A DNA stretch of 60,951 nt from an uncultured Prevotella sp. (GCA_900322095.1 ONYS01000008.1:1-60951); one strand, 5' to 3'; counted from the stretch's first letter, positions 36,626 through 46,949 are shown. Translations and numbers: made by a program. The notes: generated by a model not told the origin, from the letters alone.

Positions 36626-36630
36626 TTTTG
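36623..36630 (+). promoter_or_regulatory. -7 promoter element of the PBP1A gene
   Basis: TAATTTTG overlaps the TAA stop of miaA by its first bases and lies 50 nt before the PBP ATG, so the PBP gene can be transcribed apart from the lpx operon. Confidence 0.55.
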
Positions 36631-36679
36631 CGATATACTTTAAAAGTTTTGAAAAAGATTATTTTAGACATTTTTATCT

Positions 36680-39208
36680 ATGAATAAGATCAAGAGATTC
36701 CTCCAATGGAGTTGGAAGAAGATAAAAGCCTTCTGGCCCTGGTATAAGAATCTATACCGCGGAAAGGCTTGGTATACAAAGACTCTCATAGGATTTGTGT
36801 CTCTCATCGTGGCGTTCTTCCTCTATCTGGGCGCCGTTGATATCAACTTCCTTTGGCTCTTTGGAAAATCACCCGGTTATTTTTCAGGCATTCTCGATCC
36901 TCAGACCTCACAGGCTTCAGAAATCTACTCAGCCGACGGAGTACTGATTGGAAAGTATTTCAACGAAAACCGTACGCCGGTGAAGTACGATGAGGTGAAT
37001 CCAGCCTTTTTCAAGGCGCTCATCGACACTGAGGACGAACGTTTCTACAAGCATTTCGGCATCGATCCCATCGGTCTTTTTGCCGCCGCCAAGGACGCCG
37101 TGCTCCGCCACGACGGACGTGGTGCGTCGACCATCACGCAGCAGCTGGCCAAAAACATGTTCCGCGTGCGCTCGCAGTACTCAACGGGTCTGCTCGGCCA
37201 CATCCCCGGCTTGCGCATTCTCATCATCAAGAGTAAGGAGTGGATTATCGCCACAAAGTTGGAGACCGTCTACAGCAAGCAGGAAATCCTCACCATGTAT
37301 GCCAACACGGTCGATTTCGGCTCCAACGCCTTCGGTATCAAGACAGGTGCCAGCACCTACTTCAATACAACGCCGAAGAACCTCACCACAGACCAGTGCG
37401 CAGTGCTCGTGGGTATGCTGAAAGCCACGTCGTACTACAATCCGCGTACGAATCCTGAGAATTCTCTGAACCGCCGCAATCAGGTGCTCACCAATATGTA
37501 CACCCACGGCGACCTCAGTCATGAAGAGCTTGACTCGCTGAAGCAACTGCCCATCAAGCTCAACCTCCATATTGAGGAAAACTACGACGGCATTGCCCAA
37601 TACTTCCGCAACGCCGTGGCCGACTATCTCAAGCCATGGTGCGACGAGAACGGCTACGACTTGTACTCGAGCGGACTGAAAATCTACACGACGCTCGACT
37701 CACGTATGCAGAAATACGCCGAGGAGGCTGCCATCAAACAGATGAAGCAGGTTCAGCGCAACTTCGAGAACCACTGGGGTCCTTGGAACAGACGCGAGTG
37801 CTGGATAGATGAGAACGGACAGGTGATTCCCGGTTTCATCGAGAACATCGCCCACCGTCTGCCTTACTATAAGCAGCTCGTAGCCAAATATCCCAACAAT
37901 CCCGATTCGGTGGAATACTTCATGAATCTGCCCCACAAGGTGAAGGTCTTCGACTATGAGAAGGGCTACAAGGAGATGACGCTCTCTTCGATGGACTCCA
38001 TCCGCTATATGGTACACTTCATGCACTGCGCCTTTGTAGCCATGGAACCGCAGTCGGGCGCTGTGAAGGCATGGGTAGGCGACGTGGATTTCAACACTTG
38101 GAAATACGACAAGGTGAAGGCCATGCGTCAGCCGGGCTCTACCTTCAAGCTGTTCGTCTACACTGAGGCTATGAACCAGGGACTGACTCCCTGCGACAAG
38201 CGCCGCGACGAATACATCTCTATGCAGGTCTACGACAAGATTCAGAAGAAGGAAGTCACCTGGACGCCCACCAACGCCAACGGTTCCTTCTCTGGCGACT
38301 CCATCCCCTTGAAGAGTGCCTTCGCAAAGAGTATCAACTCCATAGCCGTCCGACTCGGTCAGGAGGTCGGCATCAAGTCGATTATCGAGACCGCCCAGAA
38401 GATGGGTATTCAGAGTCCGCTCGACGACACGCCTTCGTTGGCCCTGGGTTCCAGCGACGTCAACCTTCTCGAACTGGCTGATGCCTACTGCACCATCGCC
38501 AACAACGGCAAGCATCACGATGCAGTACTCGTCACGCGCATCGTCGATTCCAAAGGAAAGGAAGTCTATGTAGCTCCCGACGAGAGCGAGCAGGCTGTGC
38601 CCTACAAGAGCGCGTTCCTCATGCAGCAAATGCTGATGGGAGGTCTGCGTGAGCCCGGCGGCACATCACAGAGCCTCAACGGATACGTCGGCAACTACAA
38701 CGACTGCGACTGGGGAGGCAAGACGGGAACGTCGAACAACCACTCCGACGCATGGTTCATGGGTGTCAGTCCCAATCTCGTCGTCGGTGCCTGGGTGGGG
38801 GGCGAATACCGCAGCATCCACTTCCGCACCGGTGCCCTAGGACAGGGAAGCCGAACGGCACTGCCCATCTGTGGCTACTTCCTGCAGTCGCTACTCGGCG
38901 ACTCGCGGTTCAAGCATTATCACGCAAAGTTCCAGCCGTCATCCGATCCTGATATCACGAAGGATATGTATGAGTGCGCCAGCTACGTGCAGCCCACGAA
39001 GCACACGGCAGTCTCCGACTCAACCGAGATTGTCAATGAGGAGATCCAGCTCGACGAGGACGGTAATCCCATAACGACCGACAACAACGCGAATGCCGAT
39101 GAGTCAACGCCCGACCAGAAGAGTCAGAAGAAGGAATCGGCAACAACCGACACGAAAAAGAAAGATACTCCCAAACGTCCCAAAGAAGTGACGATGGAAG
39201 ATTTCTAA
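36680..39208 (+). CDS. Bifunctional penicillin-binding protein 1A
   Basis: 842 aa class A PBP. A short cytoplasmic start and one membrane anchor (residues ~35-58) come first. The GT51 glycosyltransferase follows with EDERFYKHFGIDPIG near 115 and GASTITQQLAKNMF near 150. The transpeptidase has SxxK in RQPGSTFKLFVY near 485, SxN in AKSINS near 553 and KTG in GGKTGTSNNHSDAWF near 680. It polymerises and cross-links peptidoglycan in the periplasm. The last ~60 residues are a low-complexity acidic then Lys-rich tail (QKSQKKESATTDTKKKD) that is not part of either domain. A terminator follows. Confidence 0.96.
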   Translation: MNKIKRFLQWSWKKIKAFWPWYKNLYRGKAWYTKTLIGFVSLIVAFFLYLGAVDINFLWLFGKSPGYFSGILDPQTSQASEIYSADGVLIGKYFNENRTPVKYDEVNPAFFKALIDTEDERFYKHFGIDPIGLFAAAKDAVLRHDGRGASTITQQLAKNMFRVRSQYSTGLLGHIPGLRILIIKSKEWIIATKLETVYSKQEILTMYANTVDFGSNAFGIKTGASTYFNTTPKNLTTDQCAVLVGMLKATSYYNPRTNPENSLNRRNQVLTNMYTHGDLSHEELDSLKQLPIKLNLHIEENYDGIAQYFRNAVADYLKPWCDENGYDLYSSGLKIYTTLDSRMQKYAEEAAIKQMKQVQRNFENHWGPWNRRECWIDENGQVIPGFIENIAHRLPYYKQLVAKYPNNPDSVEYFMNLPHKVKVFDYEKGYKEMTLSSMDSIRYMVHFMHCAFVAMEPQSGAVKAWVGDVDFNTWKYDKVKAMRQPGSTFKLFVYTEAMNQGLTPCDKRRDEYISMQVYDKIQKKEVTWTPTNANGSFSGDSIPLKSAFAKSINSIAVRLGQEVGIKSIIETAQKMGIQSPLDDTPSLALGSSDVNLLELADAYCTIANNGKHHDAVLVTRIVDSKGKEVYVAPDESEQAVPYKSAFLMQQMLMGGLREPGGTSQSLNGYVGNYNDCDWGGKTGTSNNHSDAWFMGVSPNLVVGAWVGGEYRSIHFRTGALGQGSRTALPICGYFLQSLLGDSRFKHYHAKFQPSSDPDITKDMYECASYVQPTKHTAVSDSTEIVNEEIQLDEDGNPITTDNNANADESTPDQKSQKKESATTDTKKKDTPKRPKEVTMEDF

Positions 39209-39226
39209 TACAGCATGAATAATTGA

Positions 39227-39266
39227 GCCCGCCAAAGAGAAGTATAATCTTTGGCGGGCTTTTTTA
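39227..39266 (+). terminator. Terminator after the PBP1A gene
   Basis: GCCCGCCAAAGA / TCTTTGGCGGGC perfect 12-bp stem followed by seven Ts. I see no gene in 39267-39418. Confidence 0.95.
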
Positions 39267-39418
39267 TTTTCTCTCCTGCATACCTTTGACATGTCCTTGC
39301 GCTTCGACTGATTGGCTGAACGGTTGCTATAGATGGGATTTCTGTTAAAGATTGTAAGCTATGAAAAATGGCCCGTGAAAAAAAGGATTCACCAAACGGC
39401 TATCTCCAATCTTTTTGC

Positions 39419-39426
39419 TATCTTTG
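39419..39426 (+). promoter_or_regulatory. -7 promoter element of glnS
   Basis: TATCTTTG followed by CAAAAT, 44 nt before the glnS ATG. Confidence 0.6.
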
Positions 39427-39470
39427 CAAAATATTAGCAACAAGATAACAGAATCAACAAGATTATCATC

Positions 39471-41192
39471 ATGACAACGAAAACAGAAGCTGAAACAGAA
39501 GAGAAACACAGCCTAAGTTTTGTGGAGCAATTGGTTGAAGAAGACCTCGCCGAAGGCAAGAACGACGGCCGCATTCAGACGCGCTTTCCGCCCGAGCCCA
39601 ACGGCTATCTGCATATAGGTCATGCCAAAGCCATCTGCATGGACTTCGGCGTAGCTGAACGCTACAATGGCATTTGCAACCTGAGATTCGACGACACAAA
39701 TCCAAGCAAGGAGAATACAGAATACGTAGAGAATATACTCAACGACATCAAATGGCTGGGATTCCACTGGGGCCACATCTATTACGCCTCTGATTATTTC
39801 CAGAAGCTGTGGGACTTTGCCATCTGGATGATCAAGAAGGGCTATGCCTACGTGGACGAGCAGACTTCTGAACAGATTGCCGAACAGAAGGGCACACCCA
39901 CAACTCCCGGTGTTGCCTCGCCCTATCGCGACCGCCCCATCGAGGAGAATCTGGAACTCTTCCAGAAGATGAACACTCCCGAGGCCGTTGAAGGCAGCAT
40001 GGTGTTGAGAGCCAAACTCGATATGGCCAATCCCAACATGCACTTCCGCGACCCTATCATGTACCGCATCATTCAGACACCTCATCACCGCACTGGCACA
40101 AAGTGGCACTGCTATCCCATGTACGACTTCGCCCACGGACAGAGCGACTACTTTGAAGGCGTCACCCACTCCATCTGTACGCTGGAGTTTGTGCCTCACC
40201 GTCCTCTTTACGACAAGTTCGTTGACTTGCTGAAGGAGTACGATGGCAGCGCAGCCAAAGGCCTCAACAACTATCGTCCACGACAGATTGAGTTCAACCG
40301 TCTGAATCTCACTTATACGGTAATGTCGAAGCGCAAGCTCCACACCCTCGTCGACGAACACCTCGTCCGTGGATGGGACGACCCGCGCATGCCGACTCTG
40401 TGTGGTATGCGTCGCCGCGGCTATAGTCCGGAGAGCATCCGCAACTTCATCAAGTCGATTGGCTACACCAAGTTCGACGCCTTGAACGACATGGCCCTTC
40501 TGGAGGCTGCCGTGCGCGAGGATCTCAACAAGCGCGCCACCCGCGTGAGCGCTGTTCTTGATCCTATCAAGCTCGTCATCACCAACTATCCCGAAGGCAA
40601 GAGCGAAGAGCTCGAGGCCATCAACAATCCTGAGGACGAAAACGCAGGAAGCCACATCATCACGTTCACCCGCAATCTCTGGATTGAGCGCGCCGACTTC
40701 ATGGAGGACGCTCCGAAGAAGTTCTTCCGCATGACTCCCGGCAAGGAGGTTCGATTGAAGAATGCCTACATCGTGAAGTGCACAGGCTGTACGAAGAATG
40801 CTGAGGGCAAGATCGTAGAGATTCAGGCCGAATATGATCCCGAGAGCAAGAGCGGCATGGCAGGTGCCAACCGCAAGGTGAAGGGCACGCTCCACTGGGT
40901 GAGTGCCGATGCTTGCGTGAAGGCCGAGGTGCGCGAGTACGACCGTCTGTTCAGCGTGGAGAATCCATCTGCCGACGACCGCGACTTCCGCGAATTGCTC
41001 AACCCCGAGAGCCTGCACGTCTTCACAGAATGCTATGTAGAAAAATACGCCGCCGAGCGCAAGCCTGGCGAGTATCTGCAGTTCCAGCGCGTCGGCTACT
41101 TCATGGCCGATCCCGATGGTACCACCGAGCACCCGGTGTACAATAAGACCGTCGGTCTGAAGGACACTTGGGCAAAGATGCAGAAGAAGTAA
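39471..41192 (+). CDS. glnS: Glutaminyl-tRNA synthetase
   Basis: 573 aa class I synthetase. HIGH motif in FPPEPNGYLHIGHAKAIC, KMSKS-equivalent in YTVMSKRKLHTLV, and GlnRS-specific stretches such as RFDDTNPSKENTEYVENI and the PMYDFAHGQSDYFEGVTHS segment. The C-terminal anticodon-binding beta-barrels are complete. Having GlnRS means the cell need not rely on the transamidation route for Gln-tRNA. A full-length antisense frame of 566 codons is a codon-bias shadow. The TPR gene begins 20 bp after the stop. Confidence 0.97.
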   Translation: MTTKTEAETEEKHSLSFVEQLVEEDLAEGKNDGRIQTRFPPEPNGYLHIGHAKAICMDFGVAERYNGICNLRFDDTNPSKENTEYVENILNDIKWLGFHWGHIYYASDYFQKLWDFAIWMIKKGYAYVDEQTSEQIAEQKGTPTTPGVASPYRDRPIEENLELFQKMNTPEAVEGSMVLRAKLDMANPNMHFRDPIMYRIIQTPHHRTGTKWHCYPMYDFAHGQSDYFEGVTHSICTLEFVPHRPLYDKFVDLLKEYDGSAAKGLNNYRPRQIEFNRLNLTYTVMSKRKLHTLVDEHLVRGWDDPRMPTLCGMRRRGYSPESIRNFIKSIGYTKFDALNDMALLEAAVREDLNKRATRVSAVLDPIKLVITNYPEGKSEELEAINNPEDENAGSHIITFTRNLWIERADFMEDAPKKFFRMTPGKEVRLKNAYIVKCTGCTKNAEGKIVEIQAEYDPESKSGMAGANRKVKGTLHWVSADACVKAEVREYDRLFSVENPSADDRDFRELLNPESLHVFTECYVEKYAAERKPGEYLQFQRVGYFMADPDGTTEHPVYNKTVGLKDTWAKMQKK

Positions 41193-41212
41193 GTAGAACC
41201 AAACATTTTTCA

Positions 41213-42619
41213 ATGGACGAATTCTTCAACTCAAAAGAGTTTAAAGAAAAATTATCGAAATACGAAGAAGCCAAACAAAAAGGCTTCTCCGTATTTTTGG
41301 ATTCAGACGATTTAGCCACAATTGCTGAATACTACCACATACAGCACCGCGATGACGAAGCACAGAAAGTCTGCGATGAGGCAATATCTATTTTTCCCCA
41401 CTCTCTACGTCCTCTGGTGTTCAAGGCCCGGGTTGAGCTTATCCTCCATAAAGATCCCAACAAGGCCGAGATGTATCTTGAGCAAATCGAAGATACAAAT
41501 GATCTCGACTATTATTATCTCTACGCCGAAATCTTGCTGTTCAGAGGCAAGAATAAAGAGGCTGAGGAGTATCTGGAAGATGCCTACGACCACCTTGAGG
41601 ACGAGGACGACCGCGCAGACTTCGTCCTGGACGTGTCACTGCTGATGTGCGACTATTATCAGATGAACTATGCGCAGCATTGGCTCAGCCTCTCCAACGA
41701 GCCCGACCAAGTAGATTATCAGGAGGCAAAAGGCCGGATAGCGCTCTACAACGGCCACTACGAAGAGAGCGAGAAGATCTTCAACCAACTGCTCGACAAG
41801 GATCCCTACTCATCGCCCTACTGGAACACGCTGGCCACATCGCAGTTTCTGCGCAACGACATCCACGATTCCATAGAGAGCAGCGAATACAGCATCGCCA
41901 TCAATCCGAACGACGACGAGGCTCTGCTCAACAAGGCTAATGGCCTCTTCACCCTAGGCAAGTACGAAGAAGCCCTTTCTTATTACGAACGCTACACAGC
42001 GGTGGGCAATCACGGTTTGGGCTTGGCTTTTCAGGCTGTGGCCCACATGGCCATGAAGCAATATCCACTGGCCCGCCGACAGTTGGAGCAGGCAATAGAT
42101 GAGTTGTCGGCCGTTGATGACAACCTGTATGAGGTGACGCGTCAGCTCTGTCTCTGCCTAAACTCAATGAGACTCAGCGACGAGGCACAACTGCGTGCCA
42201 ACACCATGTTCACGATGCCCAACGTAGAATGCTGGCAGGTGTATGTCTTCAAAGCCTATCTGTATCTGCTAAGCAGCCGCATCACTGAGGCCCAGATATG
42301 CTTCAACAAAGCCATTATCATGTCACAGTCGACGACAAGAGTGCTCATCGCCATCTGCATGGTACTGCACGACTGCGAACAGTGGGGCTATGCCTATTCC
42401 ATCCATAAATATATTCTCCACACCACCGACGAGGACATCCAATCGGGATTTGCTTATCTGGCCGACGACTGTCTGCATTTAAATGATATGGACGGATACA
42501 GAAAATATCTAAAATTGGCTTGTAACTTTGATCCCGACGAAGTGGAAAACGTCTTCGGCGAGAAGATTCCGGAGAATGTGCGTCCGGAAGATTATTGGAA
42601 GATTGTTTGTAACGAATAA
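41213..42619 (+). CDS. Tetratricopeptide-repeat protein, unknown role
   Basis: 468 aa, soluble, with no signal peptide. At least six to eight TPR-like helix pairs span the whole length (ADKEEA-type units such as LVFKARVELILHKDPNKAEMYLEQI, YYLYAEILLFRGKNKEAEEYLEDA, EALLNKANGLFTLGKYEEALSYYERY). It is acidic overall. I set the start at MDEFFNSKEFKEKL because the longer frame overlaps glnS. TPR arrays bind other proteins; the partner cannot be deduced. It lies 20 bp after glnS and 15 bp before the DedA gene, so it is probably co-transcribed with both. Confidence 0.88.
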   Translation: MDEFFNSKEFKEKLSKYEEAKQKGFSVFLDSDDLATIAEYYHIQHRDDEAQKVCDEAISIFPHSLRPLVFKARVELILHKDPNKAEMYLEQIEDTNDLDYYYLYAEILLFRGKNKEAEEYLEDAYDHLEDEDDRADFVLDVSLLMCDYYQMNYAQHWLSLSNEPDQVDYQEAKGRIALYNGHYEESEKIFNQLLDKDPYSSPYWNTLATSQFLRNDIHDSIESSEYSIAINPNDDEALLNKANGLFTLGKYEEALSYYERYTAVGNHGLGLAFQAVAHMAMKQYPLARRQLEQAIDELSAVDDNLYEVTRQLCLCLNSMRLSDEAQLRANTMFTMPNVECWQVYVFKAYLYLLSSRITEAQICFNKAIIMSQSTTRVLIAICMVLHDCEQWGYAYSIHKYILHTTDEDIQSGFAYLADDCLHLNDMDGYRKYLKLACNFDPDEVENVFGEKIPENVRPEDYWKIVCNE

Positions 42620-42634
42620 CTAATTATTAATAAA

Positions 42635-43279
42635 ATGTCTTGGATATCATCCCTGTTGTCAAATCTCAACTACGCGACGATTTACATTCTGATGCTCCTT
42701 GAGAGCACCGTGATTCCCGTACCCAGCGAGCTCGTTGTAGCTCCCGCTGCCTACCATTCCGCCGCCGGCCACATCAACATCTGGCTTGTGGTGCTTTTCG
42801 CCACCTTGGGAGCCATGACCGGAGCCACCATCAACTATCTGGCCGGCTACTACCTGGGCCGCCCCATCATCTACAAGTTTGCCAACAGCCGACTGGGCCA
42901 CCTCTGCCTGCTCAATCAGAGCAAGGTGGAGAAGAGCGAGAAGTATTTTGACGACCATGGCATGGTGGCCACCATAACGGGACGGCTCATTCCCGGCATT
43001 CGCCACCTGATATCCATTCCCGCCGGACTGGCAAAGATGAACTATTGGAAATTCCTGCTCTACACCACCATCGGCGCCGGTGCATGGCACGCCATACTCG
43101 CCGTCTTGGGCTGGTATCTCCACGACATTGTGCCGGAAGAGCAACTCCACGACAAGATATTGGAATACGGTGAATACATCAAGGTGGTCATCTGCATGAT
43201 TGTAGCAATCGCCTTGGTCTATTTCATCATCCGCTATCTCGTGCGCCGCCACAAATCCTTGTCCAACACACAGGAATGA
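42635..43279 (+). CDS. DedA-family membrane protein
   Basis: 214 aa with four to five membrane segments. DedA signatures seen: LESTVIPVPSELVVAPAAYH near residue 22, GAMTGATINYLAGYYLGRP, and the TGRLIPGIRHLISIPAGLAKM segment with the conserved Arg-Pro. Some DedA proteins are now known to flip undecaprenyl phosphate or phospholipids across the inner membrane; which one applies here is unknown. Two PBP and lipid genes nearby make an envelope role likely. Confidence 0.92.
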   Translation: MSWISSLLSNLNYATIYILMLLESTVIPVPSELVVAPAAYHSAAGHINIWLVVLFATLGAMTGATINYLAGYYLGRPIIYKFANSRLGHLCLLNQSKVEKSEKYFDDHGMVATITGRLIPGIRHLISIPAGLAKMNYWKFLLYTTIGAGAWHAILAVLGWYLHDIVPEEQLHDKILEYGEYIKVVICMIVAIALVYFIIRYLVRRHKSLSNTQE

Positions 43280-43429
43280 AAGTCTTCCATGGCAATCCAT
43301 GGGCAATATCATGCAGGGAGCGCCATGCCGCTCCCTGCGTTTGTATGGACAGACCGTTCATCGCCCTGCCGAAAGCAACAGAGGCGATGAAAACATTGCA
43401 AAATACTTTGGCCTTTTAGGATTTTTGCC

Positions 43430-43437
43430 TATATTTG
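43430..43437 (+). promoter_or_regulatory. -7 promoter element of the type IX cargo pseudogene
   Basis: TATATTTG followed by CATAC. ATGs follow at 43452 and 43488. Confidence 0.55.
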
Positions 43438-43487
43438 CATACAGAAAAAACATGCGTTTAATTCTACATCTATTAAATAATAAGACA

Positions 43488-44341
43488 ATGGGAAAATTTC
43501 TACTTTGCAGTGCATTACTCGTAATGTCCATGGCTGGAGCAAAGGCCAAAGTTCCGGCTCCTCAACTTCCGCTCTCCCCCTCCTACCCCACAGAGGCAGC
43601 TGATGATAACGAAGACACCATCCACTTCACATTCAACAGCAAGGAGCAAGCGAAAGATTGGAAGCAATACCGTCTCGGCGACACCGAAGGACCTGGATGG
43701 GCAATCTACAACGGACTCTACCACGACTATGCCCCCGGCATGAAAGTTGGCGCAGCCGACGATTGGCTTGTCTCCCCACCTTTGGAAATCAACCAGGAGG
43801 GCAAAATCGACTCCATCGAGTTTTGGAATGTGGGCTTTATGTCCCGCATGGGCGACAACGACACCATAGCCCTCTACATGCTGACTGGCAGTCGGGACCC
43901 CCGCGAGGCTACAGCGAGAGAGGTGCTGTTGGACGTGAGGGGCGACAACTATTTGTCTATGGACCAGACGCATCTGGTGAGGAAGGACATAGCCATTCCC
44001 CAGACTGACGGAGCGGTCTATCTCGCATTCAGATACTTGAACACGAAGTTCGACGAATCTTGGTACAATGTCTTTTTCAACAACCTGACGCCATCAGCCA
44101 ACCCACCCTCCGCTCAGGCGAGGTGGCCTTTACGCTCAGTCCCAACCACGAGACGGTTCATGTCGGCGGACTGGCGGCTCCAACCTCCATCCGCATCTAT
44201 TCCATCAAGGGCAAGCTGCTCATTACGCAGCGGGCGGGCCAACAAGAGTGCGAACTGGACATAGCCCGTCTGCCAAAGGGTATCTACCTGATACAGGCTG
44301 ACAGCAAGCTGGGAAAGAGACAGATGAAATTCATCAAATAA
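43488..44341 (+). pseudogene. Frameshifted choice-of-anchor J / type IX secreted protein
   Basis: Starts MGKFLLCSALLVMSMAGAKA, a signal peptide (an ATG at 43452 is an alternative). Next is a choice-of-anchor-J-like beta domain (FTFNSKEQAKDWKQY, GPGWAIYNGLYHD, DDWLVSPPLEINQ). The frame is lost near 44088-44093 after VFFNNLT. A -1 shift restores AISQPTLRSGEVAFTLSPNH and a complete type IX sorting domain (SIRIYSIKGKLL, LPKGIYLIQADS, ending RQMKFIK) that stops at 44341. Adding one G in the ACGCC at 44088-44092 would repair it. So this is either a real inactivation or a single-base sequencing error. The original protein would be about 283 residues, exported through the type IX system. Confidence 0.82.
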
Positions 44342-44389
44342 CAGAAAAAAATCGGCTGCACCACAAGCATGCACAGAACAACGAGGAAT

Positions 44390-44943
44390 ATGGAAAAAAG
44401 AAAAGTGTCTATCAGCCTAACACAGGCCAATGTGTTCAGCGTTGCGCTGCTCGCGGGAGGTTTCCTCGTGTTTTCCATCCCGTTCCTGCTCTTGTAGCCA
44501 GAATGGTATCGTCATGTTCCCATTGGAACATCGACTGTCAAGGACTTGTTGCTGCTAATGGTCATTATGGCTGGCGGAGTAGTAGCCCACGAGGGATTGC
44601 ATGGACTCACATGGGCTTTCTCAACAAAGGAGGATTCCGTCACGTCAGCTTCGGAGTTCTGTGGAAATACGCCACACCTTATTGCCACTATTCTGAACCG
44701 ATGAGCCGGGACCGCTATATCGCCGGAGCCATGATGCCCTGTTTGATTCTCGGCATCATTCCAGCCGTGGCATCATTGTTCAATGGCAACATTTTTTGGC
44801 TGGCTTTCGGCATCATCTATATCAGTGGGGCTGCAGGCGACCTTTGGATGACTTGGCTCATGCTGAAAGAGCCGAAGGATGCGATGTTTCTCGACCATCC
44901 TTCGGAGGCTGGATTCTACGTGATTGAAAAAGCAGACAAATAA
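44390..44943 (+). pseudogene. Decayed DUF3267 (zincin-like membrane peptidase) gene
   Basis: The frame opens with MEKRKVSISLTQANVFSVALL, reaches FLLL, then hits TAG at 44495-44497. The same frame continues with PEWYRHVPIGTSTVKDLLLL and the metal motif GGVVAHEGLHGLTWAFSTKE. One base is then missing at about 44632, and the next frame carries GFRHVSFGVLWKYATPYCHY to IEKADK at 44943. Changing TAG to TGG and adding one G would give an uninterrupted ~184-residue DUF3267 protein with HExxH in a membrane context. Two independent lesions make true decay more likely than error. It has no visible promoter of its own. Confidence 0.85.
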
Positions 44944-45037
44944 GGGCAATTGGCTGGAAGGCTGGCTAGCAGAGAAGGCAGGCTTTCCTTCAAAGGTATG
45001 GGGCTGATGGGGTGAATGGGTTGATGGGGCGGAGAGA

Positions 45038-45817
45038 CTATCCAATCTTCTCAAAAGTCAGCTGGCATCTGCAGGCTTCCTGCTCCTCCTCGATACCCGG
45101 GCATTTCTTCATCACTTTAATAGCAAAGACGCCATCGGCTTTTTGATGGCTATAGAACCTAAGTTCATCGCCCTGATGACTTTCTGCCACATAGGCAATG
45201 TCGAAGCGCTTCAGGCGGTGACTTCTGTACCAATCAAGCTCAAAAAGGTCAAGCAGATGCTCCACATATTTCATGCTGTTGATATGACCGTTCAAGTCCA
45301 CATCATTATAATAAGTTGCGATGGAACGCACCAGTTTGGCATCATCGGGCACCATCACTCGGCTTGGCTTGGCAATGGGACAAGGCTTCTCGGTCTCGAC
45401 AAACGACTGAATGAGGCCATTCTTCACGGCAAAGATGTCTGCGGGCTGACGGGTCTGCGTATCAATCATAGCCCAAATGCTTCGGCCATAACCCAAAACC
45501 TTGCCTGCTTTACTCGTTATGGCGAAATCGCGGCTCGTGAAATAATGGATGGCTTTCTCACACCATGTCTCCACGTAGAACTCATCGTAGATTTCCGGCA
45601 TAGCCTCCATTTCCACGGCCAGACGCGACAAGACCCATGTGCGCTGGATGCCATTGAGGTAATTCACGCCAAATCCACGGTCATTGCTGTGGAAGTCTGC
45701 AGCATTGAGCAGATGATTGCCCAAGTGACTCATCAGCAGATGCTTGCTGAAGTCGCAGTGGAAGGGCTCTGAACGAAATAAATATTTGCCCACCTTGGGC
45801 AATGAAGTATCTGTCAT
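45038..45817 (-). CDS. Acyl-ACP thioesterase
   Basis: 259 aa with two hot-dog folds in tandem, the acyl-ACP thioesterase (FatA/FatB-like) layout. Seen: HLLMSHLGNHLLNAADFHSNDRGFG in the first half, and the catalytic Asn/His region SIATYYNDVDLNGHINSMKYVEHLLDLF in the second. It releases free fatty acids from acyl carrier protein in the cytoplasm. It lies 51 bp after hisB on the same strand and may be part of the TrmH-membrane protein-hisB run. The 94-bp gap to the pseudogene on the right flank shows nothing. Confidence 0.92.
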   Translation of the reverse strand: MTDTSLPKVGKYLFRSEPFHCDFSKHLLMSHLGNHLLNAADFHSNDRGFGVNYLNGIQRTWVLSRLAVEMEAMPEIYDEFYVETWCEKAIHYFTSRDFAITSKAGKVLGYGRSIWAMIDTQTRQPADIFAVKNGLIQSFVETEKPCPIAKPSRVMVPDDAKLVRSIATYYNDVDLNGHINSMKYVEHLLDLFELDWYRSHRLKRFDIAYVAESHQGDELRFYSHQKADGVFAIKVMKKCPGIEEEQEACRCQLTFEKIG

Positions 45818-45868
45818 GTCTGATATTGTTAGATTTTTATCGTATGCAATTAAGGGGGGTAGTCAGCC

Positions 45869-46948
45869 TTACAGTTGTCCCTTGGTGGAAGGCAACTGAA
45901 AATGATGGATATCTCGCCTGACTGCCATGCGCAGACTGCGGGCGAAAGCCTTGAAGATTCCCTCTATCTTGTGATGCTCATTCTCTCCCTCAGCCTTGAT
46001 GTTGAGATTGATCTGGGCTGAATCACTCAGACTCTTGAAGAAGTGGAAGAACATCTCCGTGGGGAAATCTCCGATTTTCTCTCTCTTGAACTCAGCATCC
46101 CAGACTAGCCATGGGCGTCCGCCGAAGTCGAGGGCCACCTGGCACAGACAGTCATCCATGGGCAGACAGAAGCCATAGCGCTCGATTCCGCGCTTGTCGC
46201 CAAGAGCCTTACGGCTGCATTCGCCCAGCACGATACCCGTATCCTCGATGGTGTGATGCTCGTCAACGTTGAGGTCACCCTTGGTCTTCACAGTGAGGTC
46301 GATCATACCGTGGCGGCCAATCTGGTCGAGCATATGGTCGAAGAAACCGATGCCCGTCTGGATATCGGTCTTTCCGCTACCGTCGAGGTCCAGCTTTACG
46401 TAGACATCCGTCTCGCGGGTGATGCGCCGCAGTTCAGCTTTGCGCTCTCCAGCGAAGATCAGTTCGGTAATTTTCTCCCATGTCATACCATCACGACCTA
46501 GAATCAGCGCCTTGCACCCAAGATTCTCCGCAAGCTGGGCGTCCGAATCCCTATCGCCGATGACATAGCTGTCGGCCAAGTCGTACTCGGCATTGTTCAT
46601 ATATTCCGTCAGCATCCCGGTCCCGGGCTTACGTGTGGGAGCATTTTCTTCGGGGAAATGGCGGTCGATCTTGATGTCGTCGAATTCCACGCCCTCGCCT
46701 TTCAACGTGTCGAGAATAAAATTCTGCACAGGCCAGAAGGTATCTTCCGGGAAAGATGGCGTACCCAGCCCGTCCTGATTGCTGACCATGACGAAGCGGA
46801 AGTCCGTATGGCGGCGCAGGAAACTGAGGGCACCGATAACACCCGGCACGAATTTCAGTTTCTCAAGGCTGTCGACCTGCTCGTCGGAAGGTTCCTGGCA
46901 GATTGTGCCGTCACGGTCGATAAGCAATACGCGCTGAGTTCTACTCAT
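45869..46948 (-). CDS. hisB: Bifunctional histidinol-phosphatase / IGP dehydratase
   Basis: 359 aa. The N-terminal ~165 residues are a HAD phosphatase ([50 protein letters not shown]). The remainder is imidazoleglycerol-phosphate dehydratase with its metal-binding motifs ([49 protein letters not shown]). It carries out two histidine-synthesis steps. Start: [14 protein letters not shown] at 46948, one base after the TGA of the upstream gene (TGATATG), which implies coupling. An earlier in-frame ATG at 46966 would overlap that gene. No other his genes are in the window. Confidence 0.96.
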   Translation of the reverse strand: MSRTQRVLLIDRDGTICQEPSDEQVDSLEKLKFVPGVIGALSFLRRHTDFRFVMVSNQDGLGTPSFPEDTFWPVQNFILDTLKGEGVEFDDIKIDRHFPEENAPTRKPGTGMLTEYMNNAEYDLADSYVIGDRDSDAQLAENLGCKALILGRDGMTWEKITELIFAGERKAELRRITRETDVYVKLDLDGSGKTDIQTGIGFFDHMLDQIGRHGMIDLTVKTKGDLNVDEHHTIEDTGIVLGECSRKALGDKRGIERYGFCLPMDDCLCQVALDFGGRPWLVWDAEFKREKIGDFPTEMFFHFFKSLSDSAQINLNIKAEGENEHHKIEGIFKAFARSLRMAVRRDIHHFQLPSTKGQL

Positions 46949-46949
46949 A

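Noticed and set aside
39513-41213. 566-codon ORF antisense to glnS
   Set aside because: No recognisable domain. Codon bias of glnS leaves the opposite frame open. The same applies to the antisense frames in uvrA, lpxC-fabZ, lpxD, the PBP1A gene and the Omp85-family gene.
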